Of a stretch of 64,000 nt of DNA, positions 8,629-17,884 are shown piece by piece. Numbering within the stretch: the first letter of the stretch is position 1; each line of letters begins with the position of its first letter. The stretch is from an uncultured Clostridia bacterium (GTDB lineage Bacteria; Bacillota; Clostridia; Oscillospirales; Ruminococcaceae): the NCBI GenBank assembly GCA_944382875.1, contig CALWNQ010000003.1:62001-126000 (forward strand). The letters are read 5' to 3'. Under the pieces are notes generated by a model that saw only the letters and a program-made list of their open reading frames with translations, was not told where the DNA came from and did not search any database. The translations under genes were made by a program, and so were the position numbers.

Positions 8629-10339
8629 TCTCGCCGCCTCCCATCTGCGATTTGCTGATTTCACGGTAACTTTCGCAATCTTGGAGCAGCTCCTCGTGGG
8701 TACCGTAGCCGATTTCCCGTCCCTCTTCGAGTACCAGAATGTGGTCGGCGTGAAGGATGGAGCTCACCCGCTGCGCGATGATAATGGTAGTCGTTCCGGC
8801 GTAATGTTCCCGGATTGCCTTGCGGAGCGCCGCGTCGGTCTTGTAGTCCAGCGCACTCGATGAGTCGTCCAGCACAAGAATTTCCGGCTTGCCGGCCAGC
8901 GCCCGCGCAATCAGCAGCCGCTGTTTCTGGCCGCCGCTCAGGTTGGAGCCTTTGATGGCAAGTTCATAGTCGAACCGGCCGGGCAGCTCGTCGATAAATT
9001 CCAACGCCTGAGCGTCCCGCGCCGCTTCTTCCAGCCGCTCCGGAGGAATGCCCCGGCCAAAGGAGATGTTCTCAGCCACCGTATCGGCAAAAAGGACGTC
9101 GTGCTGAAAGACAATTCCGAACATGGTGTGCAGCTTTTCCGGCGGAATGGCGGTGATCTTTTCCCCACCGATCCGGATTTCGCCGCTGTCAGCGTCATAG
9201 AGCCGCATCAAAAGATTGATGACCGCCGTTTTTCCGGCGCCGGTCGCCCCGATGATGCCCAGCGTTTCTCCCCGGCGGAGCGAAAAACTGATGTCCGAAA
9301 GGGTTTCGGATGTACCGGAATAGGAAAAATGGACATGGGAGAAGGAGACATGGGCGTCATCTTCCGGTTTGCTGTTGTCCGGCTGAACCGCCAGATCCGG
9401 GGTGGTATTCAAAACTTCACCGATCCGGTTGGCCGAAGCAATTCCCTTGGAGCACATGACAAAGATGCGGTTGATGGCCAACAAGGCATTCAGAATGATG
9501 GTGAAATAGCTCATAAAGGCAATGATCTTGCCCGGTAGGCTCTGCCCCGCGTTCACCCGGAACGCGCCCACCAAAATCACCAGCGTCAATCCCAGATTCA
9601 GGAAAAAGTTCATGCTCGGGTTGGTAAGCGCCATGGTCAGTCCGGCTTTCTTTTCCCGTTTGACCACTTCGCGGTTGACCTCTTCAAACCGGCCTTTTTC
9701 GTAGTCGGTTTTGGAGAGCGCCTTGATGACGCGGATGCCGATGATGTTTTCGCGCACCACCTGGACCATCCGGTCAATCCCCTTTTGCAGGTTGGTATAA
9801 AGCGGGATGCCCTTGCGGGAAACATAAACGATTACCAGCGCGAGCGGCGGCATCATGGCGATCAGCACCAACGCCAGCACCGGCTCCAGGGTGAGGGTGA
9901 CCACAATCCCACCAAAGAGCAGAATCGGCGCCCGGATTCCCATCCGCTGGATCATCCCGATCATGCTGTGGATGTTGTAGCTGTCCGAAGTGACGCGGGA
10001 GATGAGCGACGGGATGGAAAAGCCATCCACCTGCGAACAGGAGAGGGCGGAAATCTTCTCAAAAAGGTCGTGCCGCATGTTTCCCACCGCGCATTTGGAA
10101 ACCCAGCCGGCAATCCGGTTGGCGATGATATTGGTGAGCCAGGCCAGCACCGAACACAGGAGCATCACACCGCCCCATAGAAAAATTTCAGCCACATTTT
10201 TGTGGGGAATGATGGTATCGATGATGTAGGCAAGAAACCACGGCAGCAAAAGGTCCATAATCGCGCCGATAAATTTAACGATCATACCGCCCGTCATTTT
10301 CAGGGCATAGGGACGAATGTAGTGCAGGATAACGTTCAT
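8621..10339 (-). CDS. ABC exporter half-transporter (membrane plus ATPase), first of pair
   Basis: A 572-residue protein with six transmembrane segments in the first 300 residues. The ATPase domain carries Walker A GATGAGKTA, signature LSGGQKQRL and Walker B ILVLDDSSSALD. The residue after the Walker B Asp is Asp, not the usual catalytic Glu, so this ATP site is probably weak or non-hydrolytic, as in heterodimers of the BmrCD/YheHI kind. The start overlaps the stop of the MarR gene (ATGA), which indicates translational coupling. Its end overlaps the next half-transporter. The three genes therefore form one MarR-led operon. Confidence 0.9.
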   Translation of the reverse strand: MNVILHYIRPYALKMTGGMIVKFIGAIMDLLLPWFLAYIIDTIIPHKNVAEIFLWGGVMLLCSVLAWLTNIIANRIAGWVSKCAVGNMRHDLFEKISALSCSQVDGFSIPSLISRVTSDSYNIHSMIGMIQRMGIRAPILLFGGIVVTLTLEPVLALVLIAMMPPLALVIVYVSRKGIPLYTNLQKGIDRMVQVVRENIIGIRVIKALSKTDYEKGRFEEVNREVVKREKKAGLTMALTNPSMNFFLNLGLTLVILVGAFRVNAGQSLPGKIIAFMSYFTIILNALLAINRIFVMCSKGIASANRIGEVLNTTPDLAVQPDNSKPEDDAHVSFSHVHFSYSGTSETLSDISFSLRRGETLGIIGATGAGKTAVINLLMRLYDADSGEIRIGGEKITAIPPEKLHTMFGIVFQHDVLFADTVAENISFGRGIPPERLEEAARDAQALEFIDELPGRFDYELAIKGSNLSGGQKQRLLIARALAGKPEILVLDDSSSALDYKTDAALRKAIREHYAGTTTIIIAQRVSSILHADHILVLEEGREIGYGTHEELLQDCESYREISKSQMGGGEIG

Positions 10340-10800
10340 TCCGCCTTTCCCCCTTCCCTTTTCTCCGGTTCCAGACAGCTGTCCGCGTAAGCGGAAGCCT
10401 TTTCCAGCAGCCGTTCCAGCAGGGAATCCAGCGTTTCACGCTCTTCTTCCGAAAGGTCGGCAGTCAGGTAGTCCCGCCAGTCAGCAAGCACTTTTTGGAT
10501 AACCGGCAGCACCGCCTCCGCCTTTTCGGTTGGATACACCCGCAATACCCGGCGATCCCGCTCATCCGGTTCCCGGCGGATAAAGCCGTTCTGCTCCAGC
10601 TGCGCCAGCTGCCGGCAAACATTTGACTTGTTAATGAGAATCTGACGTGCCATCTGCTCCTGCGAAATACCGGGACAGCGGCAGGCACAGTTGATATACA
10701 CATACTGGCCGCCGTTCAAACCAAGCTCCTCGAATTTTTCACAACGGTAAATCTGCGCGCACCGGGCAATCCGGCTGATACAGCGCATAAAACTGTCCAT
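10336..10800 (-). CDS. MarR-family regulator of the ABC exporter pair
   Basis: A 154-residue winged-helix protein. The helix-turn-helix lies around residues 50-75 (ISQEQMARQILINKSNVCRQL), followed by the wing with the conserved DERDRR motif. Long helices at both ends form the dimer interface. It is the first gene of the exporter operon, with ATAGGAGGG upstream of its ATG. MarR proteins usually repress their own operon until a small toxic or phenolic compound binds. A palindrome lies just downstream of the predicted transcription start, exactly where a repressor would bind. Three Cys residues near positions 38-42 might allow redox sensing, but this is speculation. Confidence 0.88.
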   Translation of the reverse strand: MDSFMRCISRIARCAQIYRCEKFEELGLNGGQYVYINCACRCPGISQEQMARQILINKSNVCRQLAQLEQNGFIRREPDERDRRVLRVYPTEKAEAVLPVIQKVLADWRDYLTADLSEEERETLDSLLERLLEKASAYADSCLEPEKREGGKAE

Positions 10801-10818
10801 GGGAATCCCTCCTATATC

Positions 10819-10871
10819 GTTGCGCCTGCAACTTCTTTAATCAGTATATGCCTTTCTGCACAATTTGTCAA
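10819..10871 (-). promoter_or_regulatory. promoter and likely MarR operator of the exporter operon
   Basis: On the minus strand TTGACA (10866-10871), a 17-base spacer and TATACT (10843-10848). The inverted repeat GTTGC-GCCT-GCAAC at 10819-10832 begins about ten bases downstream of the predicted start site and lies just before the ribosome-binding site. This is the usual place for an autorepressor operator. The promoter is clear; the link of the palindrome to MarR is inference. Confidence 0.65.
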
Positions 10872-10936
10872 GTCATTTTCCTTTGGATTCCGACACGAAT
10901 CGGTCACGAAAAATTCATGCAATCCACGCGGATTTC

Positions 10937-10945
10937 TGCTATAAT
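10937..10945 (+). promoter_or_regulatory. extended -10 promoter of the zinc-ribbon protein gene
   Basis: TGCTATAAT (10937-10945) is a perfect extended -10 element. There is no good -35 box at the standard distance. The ribosome site and TTG start of the next gene follow about 35 bases later. Confidence 0.5.
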
Positions 10946-10979
10946 AGAAGCAATTCCATTGGAAAAGAGGGATTCTTCC

Positions 10980-11393
10980 TTGAATTGGCTCCGCAATTTT
11001 ATGATCGGGCGCTACGGCCTTGACCAGCTCAATATCGCGCTGCTCGCCGCCATGATGTTCTGCACCCTTGCCTCCTCGCTCAGCGGTTCGCTTATTTTGT
11101 ACTTGCTAAGCCTGATTTTTATGGTTCTGGCGATTTTCCGCCTCATGTCCCGCAACCATTCTTCCCGCGTCCGCGAAAACGAAAAATTCCTGATTTTCTG
11201 GAACGCCGTAAAAAGGGGATGGAACCGCATCCGCGGCTGGTTTGCCGCACAGAAGCGCCGGTTTGCCGACCGCAAAACCCACCGCTATTATCGCTGTCCC
11301 AATTGCAAAAAGCAGCTCCGCGTCCCCAAAGGCCGCGGTAAAATTGAGATCAGCTGTCCCATCTGCCACACAAAGTTTATCAAAAAGACCTGA
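10980..11393 (+). CDS. small membrane protein with C-terminal zinc ribbon
   Basis: About 137 residues from a TTG start with GAGGG eight bases upstream. Residues 15-55 contain two hydrophobic helices joined by a short turn. A very basic stretch follows, and the last 35 residues form a ribbon with CPNC and CPIC pairs that should bind one zinc. A frame starting at 10848 would extend it upstream, but that part crosses the promoter. The family is widespread in Clostridia without a proven role; the fold suggests a membrane-tethered scaffold or nucleic-acid-contacting protein. It stands alone, converging on the large operon at a shared terminator. Confidence 0.7.
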   Translation: MNWLRNFMIGRYGLDQLNIALLAAMMFCTLASSLSGSLILYLLSLIFMVLAIFRLMSRNHSSRVRENEKFLIFWNAVKRGWNRIRGWFAAQKRRFADRKTHRYYRCPNCKKQLRVPKGRGKIEISCPICHTKFIKKT

Positions 11394-11429
11394 CCGAAAA
11401 AACGGCGGGCAGCCTTCTCCCAAACAAAA

Positions 11430-11463
11430 CAAAAACGCAGGCGGAAATCCGTCTGCGTTTTTT
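11430..11463. terminator. bidirectional terminator between zinc-ribbon gene and the five-gene operon
   Basis: The arms AACGCAGGCGGA and TCCGTCTGCGTT pair with one G-T, flanked by an A-run and a T-run. It lies 3 bases before the stop codon of the last operon gene and 37 bases after the zinc-ribbon gene. Confidence 0.85.
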
Positions 11464-11465
11464 GG

Positions 11466-14400
11466 TTACATGGGGGTATCGGTGTCCAGAAAGGGAGTTT
11501 CGCCCATCTGTCCGGCGCTTTCATAGAACGGATAGCGCTGGAGATATTTGGCAAGCCCCCGTCCATATTCATCGTTGCGGTTCAATGTGCGGATCAACTC
11601 AATATTGGCTGTCTTCTGTTCATTGATGAGGATTGCGTACTGGATTTCCACCCATTCCGCCATGCCTTCATAAACGTCCAGCTCCTGCTCCGCGCCGTAT
11701 TTGGCGACAATGGCCTTACGATCCCAGTTCAAGTACTGCCAGATGTGAGTGAGCTCGTGGGCCATCGTCATCATTGACATGACGCGCGGCGCGCCATTCT
11801 CCACAACCAACGTATAGCCGCTACGGTCGTGGATCGCAACACCCAATACCCGGCCGTCGTAGTTTCCGGTGGGAACAAAGGAACGGCCCAGCATCTTGTT
11901 CAGCCGTTTGGAGTTGACCATTTTAACCTTGATCGAAGCGTTGATCCGGATGCCGTAGAAGGATTCCATATTCCGCAGCACCTGGTGGAAGATCTTCGTA
12001 AACTCGGCGCCTGTCTTGATGGCAGTGGCGCCGCAGCGCATACAGCGGTCGCGGCCGTCTTTCAGAGTTTCGTATTCCACGCCGAAAATTTCGGCGCCAC
12101 AGAAATCGCAGAACCGCGCGCCCGGTTTCTGGGGATCGTAGCCTTCCAGTTCCAGTCTCTCTGCACCACGCGCCTGACTGAGCGGATTGACGCCAAAGCC
12201 CAGGCCATTCAGATATTCGCGGGTTCCCACAAGATCAAGCGACAGACTATCCTCGCCCGGCGCAAAGCCGTAAAGGAGATAATACCGTTCGTGATAAGGA
12301 AGCGGTTCGGTCCGTCTTGCCGGAACCGGTTTGTGGATGAGCTCCTCGTCCTCCGTTTCAATGTCGATCTGACTACCGGTTTCGGGAACTGCTTCCTCAT
12401 GCAGGCCCCGAATCGAATAGAGCTTGCGGCTCTCCTCTTTTCCGTCTTCATCGGATTCTTTGGATTCCGGCTCCGCTTCGCCGCTTTCGGCGGGAGTTTC
12501 ATCGGATTCAGGTTTCGCTTCCCCGGTTTGGGCAGGAGTTTCGCTGGATTCAGGTTTCGCTTTCCCGGTTTCGGCGGGAGTTTCGCTGGATTCAGGCTCC
12601 GCTTCGCCGCTTTCGGCGGGAGTTTCACCCGGAACAGGCTCTTCCTCCTCCGGTTTTTTCTTCCGTTTGAACAGGTTTTTGAAGAAACCCCCAATCTTCC
12701 GGAAAAATCCTGCAATCGCACGGCCGATTGCTGCAAAGAACGCCTTGACCTTTCCCCAGAAGCCTTTGGGCTTTTCTTTCTCCCCGTCTTCCCCTTCCGG
12801 AGTTTCTGGAACCGTGTAATCGGGCGGAGTTGGCCGTTCGGGTGGGTTTTTGCTCTTTTCGATCTCGTCAAAATGCCAGTTCAGATAATCGCAGACGACT
12901 TCGAGGATGCGGTGGATGTTTCGCTCCGCCGCAATGAGGAGGCCGAGATCGAGCTGGCTGTCCTCGATGAAATAGATGCTGCTGTCCTCTCCGCCGCTTT
13001 CGAGCGAAGCAGTCAGCGGATATTCCCGCTGTTCCGGAATCCGGGAGACGGCGGTGAGAAAGGCGCTGTTTTCCGCAAACAGGGTGCGGAATACCTCGTT
13101 GATGAGCAGCGTGATGGTGGCGCGGATCTCCGGCGTCACCGGCTTGCCCTCCGTTTCGGGAAGATCCAGCCGCAGCACCATCTTGTTGCGGTATTCGCGG
13201 GCCGGAATGCCGTTTACCGTTACCTTTTTGGCAGTGCGGAAATCGTGATAGCGTTCCATCCGGAAATAGCCGTCCGTTTCCACCCGCAGGTCGGCGTACT
13301 CCCGGCTGATCTGAAAGCCCGAAATGTCGGTCTGGTCGCCCATCTGGTCGGAAGGAAGAATGTTTCGGATCTGATACCGCCGGATCTGCCGGTAAGACGG
13401 CCGTCCGGTGATATGGTCCGCCGCACGCCGCACCAGCACTTCTCCTGCCGGTGTAATGCGCAGCATCTCGTAGTATTTTCCGTCAAAGGTAAAGAACTGC
13501 CCCGGAAGATGCCGCTGGAACACCTGTCCCTGCAGCTCGGCGCCGAGATAATTCCGCTCGCCGCGCTCGTCTTCGGCGATATAGCTGGCGCTCTTCAGCT
13601 CCGAAACAAAGTCTTTGATAAAATCGGGATTGCTGATAAAGAAAACCCGCTCCATCCGCCCCAGTTCCAGGTTGAAATGGTCGCGGCTCCGGATCAGTGT
13701 GATGTCAAAGGTGTGTGTCTGCCGGCCGTCCGCCGACTGGCGGACAATGGTCTGGGCGCAGTCCTCCACCGCGGTCCGGCGGTTGACCGGCGAATAACAC
13801 TGGCAGATCTCATGCCAGAACTGAACCGCAGGCTGGTCGGTGTCCCGCCCGAGCAGCGCCAGCTCCTTTTTGAGGTCCGGCTCGCGCAGATACCCGGAGG
13901 TCATCATCAAAAGCAGCCGCAGCGTGACGTTCCGCCCGGTACGGGCGTAGTCGCCCACGATACAGGGGATCGCCTTGGGGTCGGTTTCAAAGATTTTGGC
14001 GTTGCCGGCCATATAATCCTTGAGGAGGTAGTCCTCCGAAATGACATTGATAAAGCTCTGCTCGGAAGCGCGGGTGGCAAAGTTCCGCAGTACCTCGAAC
14101 ATGTTGCAGGCTTCGTCCTCCACCGTGATATAGGCATTTTTGGAAACACCAGCGCTCCAGTAGTTGGAGGTAGCATGGAACACTCTGGTGTACATATCCT
14201 GCTCGGTGGGAAGCCCCGCGTAGTTGAGCAGCTCGTAGTAATACTGCCGCCCGATCCACTGGATATCCCGCACCGGAAAAGCTTCGCCGCCGTACCAGCT
14301 CACCTGGGACACCTGGTTTTTGAGCCCCGCAAAGGAAAGCTCGGTTCCAATGCCCAGATATCGCGCGATATTGGGCAGCATCCGGTGGTGCCAGTATTCA

Positions 14401-15908
14401 CCGTCGGTGCCCCAGCACATATAGTTTTCGGTGCCGGTCGGCTTGACGGTGGCCGAAACCTCGGTCAAACTGGTCATCAGGATGTGCGAAAGGGAGTCGA
14501 CCAATCCGTCGCAGTTTTTGTCGATTGAACAGTAGACGATTTGTTTGTCCTCGGTAGTGCGGCACTTCTTCACAATCGAGTTGAGCCCCACCTGCGCCGT
14601 CGTTACCAGTTTCGAGGGCTCCAGGATCACCACAAACTCCACCTGGGCGAAAAATTCGGCGTTCGCCTCATGCAGCTCCAGATTGTGGGTGGAAGAACGG
14701 GTGAGCACACCGACGTCCAGTTCCTGCGTTTTTTCGGTCAGCAAGCCGGTTTTCCAAAGCGACGGAATATTGTGGATGGCGGTAAAGCCCTCCTCCAGCC
14801 AGCGGAGGACGTCCTCCTCCACCGCGTGCCGTCCAAGCACGACCAGAACCTTTTTATGCCGCAGCAGCGTCCGGTTCATCGGATAGAAAATATAAGGGAT
14901 GAAATCCCAATAAAACGGGTTGTTAAAGAGGATGCTCCGTCCGCAAAGCAGGTCGGCCGCCGACTGGAGATAATCGTGATCCGGCTCAAAGCCGCCCGCG
15001 CAGAACGCCTTCATAAAGGAAGCGAAGGTTTCGAGCTTCGGGTCATCCGATTGAGCCAACCGTTCCAGCACCTCGTCGCTAGTGAGGGAATTTCCGCCGC
15101 TGTTGGCGGTGGTATCCTCGGCCAGCACCTTATCCGGGAAAAGCGCCCGCAGAAACTTCCGCAGCAGCGAATAGTTCACTGTCTGGGCCGCTTCCTCATC
15201 TTCACCCAGCACATCGTGCAGATACTCTCGCCGGGTCATCCCGTCGAGATAGAAGTAGAGTTCGCCCAGCAAAATAACACCGAAGACCGGATAGAACAGG
15301 TTTTCCAGAACGCCGTCCATATAGAACCAACGGCTGACAATCATCAGCACCGACGAAACACAGACGGCGCCGTAATAGAAGAATTTGAGAAAGCTGCGGG
15401 TCTGCCCGAAACGGTTTTGGATATACCAGACATCTTTTTGGGGGAAATATTCGTAAAACAGCCCGGCAACCTTTTCATGCAAACCGCCCTTGTTGCGGAT
15501 CCCCCGCATAAACAGCAGGCAGATCAGCTTGAAAAGCAAATAAACGAGTAAAATCGCGGCATTTGCCAGGAAAAATACCCAAAACGGCAGGTTCAGAGTG
15601 GAAAGCATCTGCCGCAGCCAACCGGCAAACCGGTAAAGGCTCGCCGACATCTGCCCCGGCAGCCAGCCCTGCCCCGCCAGCGAAGCGACACCTCGCGGCA
15701 GCCAGTCTAAAAACGCCAGCAGCCACTCGTTGATTTGGTCGGTCAGCAGCACGATGACAAAGCAATAAACAAGCGCCAACACCGGCATTGCAAATTGCCG
15801 GCTCCGCAGCTGCTTTTTGAGGTTTGCCTTGGCATTCAACAGACAAAACAGGACAAACGGCAGGAGCGCAACCGCCAGCTTTAACAGCGTTATCAGAAAG
15901 TCAATCAT
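11466..15908 (-). CDS. giant membrane protein with C-terminal zinc ribbon and DA1-like metallopeptidase domain
   Basis: A 1480-residue protein, last in the five-gene operon. Residues 1-225 contain about five transmembrane segments. A large cytoplasmic region with alternating strands and helices (about 340-700) includes stretches that faintly recall an NTPase fold but no Walker A motif. Around residue 1045-1075 is an F/W/K-rich amphipathic stretch (GFWGKVKAFF). Next come four 14-residue ETPAESGEAEPESS-type repeats (about 1094-1149), then a CxxC-18-CxxC zinc ribbon (C1267, C1270, C1289, C1292). It ends with a peptidase having HELTH (H1384, E1385, H1388) and a downstream EGMAE (E1414). Zinc ribbon followed by such a peptidase is the arrangement of plant DA1 and bacterial relatives, so proteolysis is inferred. 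Its start overlaps the previous stop by 8 bases. No known protein of this whole shape comes to mind. Confidence 0.75.
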   Translation of the reverse strand: MIDFLITLLKLAVALLPFVLFCLLNAKANLKKQLRSRQFAMPVLALVYCFVIVLLTDQINEWLLAFLDWLPRGVASLAGQGWLPGQMSASLYRFAGWLRQMLSTLNLPFWVFFLANAAILLVYLLFKLICLLFMRGIRNKGGLHEKVAGLFYEYFPQKDVWYIQNRFGQTRSFLKFFYYGAVCVSSVLMIVSRWFYMDGVLENLFYPVFGVILLGELYFYLDGMTRREYLHDVLGEDEEAAQTVNYSLLRKFLRALFPDKVLAEDTTANSGGNSLTSDEVLERLAQSDDPKLETFASFMKAFCAGGFEPDHDYLQSAADLLCGRSILFNNPFYWDFIPYIFYPMNRTLLRHKKVLVVLGRHAVEEDVLRWLEEGFTAIHNIPSLWKTGLLTEKTQELDVGVLTRSSTHNLELHEANAEFFAQVEFVVILEPSKLVTTAQVGLNSIVKKCRTTEDKQIVYCSIDKNCDGLVDSLSHILMTSLTEVSATVKPTGTENYMCWGTDGEYWHHRMLPNIARYLGIGTELSFAGLKNQVSQVSWYGGEAFPVRDIQWIGRQYYYELLNYAGLPTEQDMYTRVFHATSNYWSAGVSKNAYITVEDEACNMFEVLRNFATRASEQSFINVISEDYLLKDYMAGNAKIFETDPKAIPCIVGDYARTGRNVTLRLLLMMTSGYLREPDLKKELALLGRDTDQPAVQFWHEICQCYSPVNRRTAVEDCAQTIVRQSADGRQTHTFDITLIRSRDHFNLELGRMERVFFISNPDFIKDFVSELKSASYIAEDERGERNYLGAELQGQVFQRHLPGQFFTFDGKYYEMLRITPAGEVLVRRAADHITGRPSYRQIRRYQIRNILPSDQMGDQTDISGFQISREYADLRVETDGYFRMERYHDFRTAKKVTVNGIPAREYRNKMVLRLDLPETEGKPVTPEIRATITLLINEVFRTLFAENSAFLTAVSRIPEQREYPLTASLESGGEDSSIYFIEDSQLDLGLLIAAERNIHRILEVVCDYLNWHFDEIEKSKNPPERPTPPDYTVPETPEGEDGEKEKPKGFWGKVKAFFAAIGRAIAGFFRKIGGFFKNLFKRKKKPEEEEPVPGETPAESGEAEPESSETPAETGKAKPESSETPAQTGEAKPESDETPAESGEAEPESKESDEDGKEESRKLYSIRGLHEEAVPETGSQIDIETEDEELIHKPVPARRTEPLPYHERYYLLYGFAPGEDSLSLDLVGTREYLNGLGFGVNPLSQARGAERLELEGYDPQKPGARFCDFCGAEIFGVEYETLKDGRDRCMRCGATAIKTGAEFTKIFHQVLRNMESFYGIRINASIKVKMVNSKRLNKMLGRSFVPTGNYDGRVLGVAIHDRSGYTLVVENGAPRVMSMMTMAHELTHIWQYLNWDRKAIVAKYGAEQELDVYEGMAEWVEIQYAILINEQKTANIELIRTLNRNDEYGRGLAKYLQRYPFYESAGQMGETPFLDTDTPM
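12463..12630 (-). repeat. four in-frame 42-bp tandem repeats
   Basis: Four consecutive 42-base units start at 12463, 12505, 12547 and 12589. Each encodes 14 residues of the form ETPAESGEAEPESS. They lie in the acidic linker of the 1480-residue protein, between the amphipathic segment and the zinc ribbon. They are coding and imperfect, and probably vary in number between strains. Confidence 0.9.
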
Positions 15909-17841
15909 ACAGCTCCTCCCTTGTCACCAAAATGCTGCTGATATAGTCCACCGGAATCTCCGCGTACGTGCCGTTTTGCAGATAGGGGATCCGCCGTTTA
16001 TCCGCATCGGTCAGCGGCAGCGGATAGGTATATTCCGCAATGCGGGAAAAATCGTAGTCATAAGGCTGCATTTCTTGCTGCAGCGGCGTTTCCGCCTGGA
16101 AAAATCGGCTGAAAATCCGGCTGTTTTCCGACCGGATCGCGTCGATGGACCGCTTGTGGTTCGCGAGCACCTTGCATTTGACATAACGCGCGTCCTCCCG
16201 CTCCCGCAGTGTATTCACAACCGAAAAGGCGCGCATCACAGCGCACGCGTGGGTGAGGTAACGGGCAAACTGTGCCATCGACTGTTCCACCTCCGCTACA
16301 ATGCCGCTCATTACATAGTTATAGTGCTTCATCCGATTTCTGAGCCGCCGCCGCAGCACAAACAGCGCCCCAACTCCCACCAGTGCCAGCAATACCAGGC
16401 AGGCGGCAGTCATGATGCCAGCCACAGCAGCCGACGTGTTGGTTTGCAGCGACCGGAAAATCAGCGGCAGAAATCCCAGCAGGTAGCAGCCAAGCGCCGC
16501 CGCACCCACCGCGATGGTCACATTCCGGGTCATTCGGGTTTCAATTTTGCGTTTGACCTCCCTGTCGGCTTTTTCCAGCTCCCTGGTATAAGCCGCCGTA
16601 TCATACAGATTTCCTGTCCGGATGGAAACCATCTGCTTTTCCTGTTCCTCGATGTATTCGCAGACATCCTCCACCTGAAATTCATCCAGACTGAACACAT
16701 CGTCGGAATCGATCGTGTCCTGTCCCCGCATGCCTGCCGCCGCCCGTTTGAGGGCGCGCCGCGGCTGTTTTAAAAAGCGGGAAAACTCCTTGCGGCTCGT
16801 CTGATACTGGCTGTCCCAAAAGCCGTATTCCTCCACCGGGCAATCCCTCGAAAGCCCGAGCCCTTTGGATGATGTAAAAAGCGCGCTCCGCTCAAAATCC
16901 GAATCAAAGGACAGAGGAATATAGACCTCGGTCGTATAGGCTGAAGCCACTTCCTGACTGGTGAGTTTTCTGCGGTGCTGGCGTTTGATATCCTCGATCC
17001 GCTCGGTCAGCATGGCAGAGGTGGACCGCAGCTTGCTGTCATATTTTTGAAGCAGCAGGCTGAGTGCCTGCTCGTCGTTTTCGCAGGTCACTTTATATAC
17101 GCGCTGCGGTTTTAACGCATCCTGCGGCGTTTCATTGCCGGCAATCAGCAGCAGAACCGACAGAAAGCGCAGGTAATTAAAATCGTAATTGCTGTGATTT
17201 TCCGGAAGAATATCGTAAACCAGATACCGCAGCTTTTCCGGATAAAGGTTGTAATCATAAAAACGGGAATACTGCAGCTCGGTATGTTCTTTCCAGGCGT
17301 TTCGGATATCATATTCTTTCTCGGCACAGCATCGCTGTGCCAGGCAAAGAACCTCCCGCGGTTTCGTTATCCGCAGAAATTGCCCTTCGGATAACCGATC
17401 GAGGATCTCCTGTTTTTTGCGTTGGCATGCCAAATAAGCCGCGTATTCCGGGTCGGCTTCCGCCGCCCGGCCGGTTCCGCCTGTAATGGTGGGACGCTCA
17501 CAGAGCCAATCAGCCAGCCGTACCAGCGGCGTCTGTGCCGCCCTTTCATACGCTTGGTAAAGCTCGGAACCAGTGCCGCCCGGTTCGGACGGACGGTACT
17601 GCACCCTGTCATACGGATTTTTGAAATGCAGGCCACCGTTGTCGCAGACCACCACCGCGCGCCATTCCTCGCGATTATCCACCACCTTATAAAGCTGCGG
17701 CAAAGCCGCTTCGATGCTCGTTTCGGCGGTGTACCATTCACAGAAGACAAATTTTTGCCTGTCCAGCAGCGGCTTCAGAAATACCGAATACTCTTCGATT
17801 CTCTGAAAATGCTCCTTTTCCGCGATCACAACAGTAAACAT
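15901..17841 (-). CDS. unknown two-TM protein of the tubulin-like operon
   Basis: A 646-residue protein with no family I can name. The N-terminal 80 residues look like an alpha/beta domain (FTVVIAEKEHF, AVVVCDNGG). A mostly helical charged region follows to about 430. Two adjacent transmembrane helices lie at about 437-462 and 469-495 with a basic RRRLRNR turn after them, then a helical cytoplasmic tail of 150 residues. Both ends should be cytoplasmic. It is the fourth operon gene, 43 bases after the tubulin-like gene, with a strong GGAGGTGA site, and overlaps the last gene. Context suggests a membrane adaptor for the GTPase or the peptidase. Confidence 0.7.
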   Translation of the reverse strand: MFTVVIAEKEHFQRIEEYSVFLKPLLDRQKFVFCEWYTAETSIEAALPQLYKVVDNREEWRAVVVCDNGGLHFKNPYDRVQYRPSEPGGTGSELYQAYERAAQTPLVRLADWLCERPTITGGTGRAAEADPEYAAYLACQRKKQEILDRLSEGQFLRITKPREVLCLAQRCCAEKEYDIRNAWKEHTELQYSRFYDYNLYPEKLRYLVYDILPENHSNYDFNYLRFLSVLLLIAGNETPQDALKPQRVYKVTCENDEQALSLLLQKYDSKLRSTSAMLTERIEDIKRQHRRKLTSQEVASAYTTEVYIPLSFDSDFERSALFTSSKGLGLSRDCPVEEYGFWDSQYQTSRKEFSRFLKQPRRALKRAAAGMRGQDTIDSDDVFSLDEFQVEDVCEYIEEQEKQMVSIRTGNLYDTAAYTRELEKADREVKRKIETRMTRNVTIAVGAAALGCYLLGFLPLIFRSLQTNTSAAVAGIMTAACLVLLALVGVGALFVLRRRLRNRMKHYNYVMSGIVAEVEQSMAQFARYLTHACAVMRAFSVVNTLREREDARYVKCKVLANHKRSIDAIRSENSRIFSRFFQAETPLQQEMQPYDYDFSRIAEYTYPLPLTDADKRRIPYLQNGTYAEIPVDYISSILVTREELYD

Positions 17842-17884
17842 TCCGTATCACCTCCATTTGTCAGCCCTTTCCGGGCTCCGTATT

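Noticed and set aside
12463-12630. Tandem 42-bp repeats as a CRISPR array
   Set aside because: There are no unique spacers between units; the repeats are contiguous, in frame and inside a coding region.
11829-14528. An 899-codon plus-strand frame opposite the giant membrane protein
   Set aside because: Low-complexity antisense of the repeat and peptidase region, without a start site or domain.
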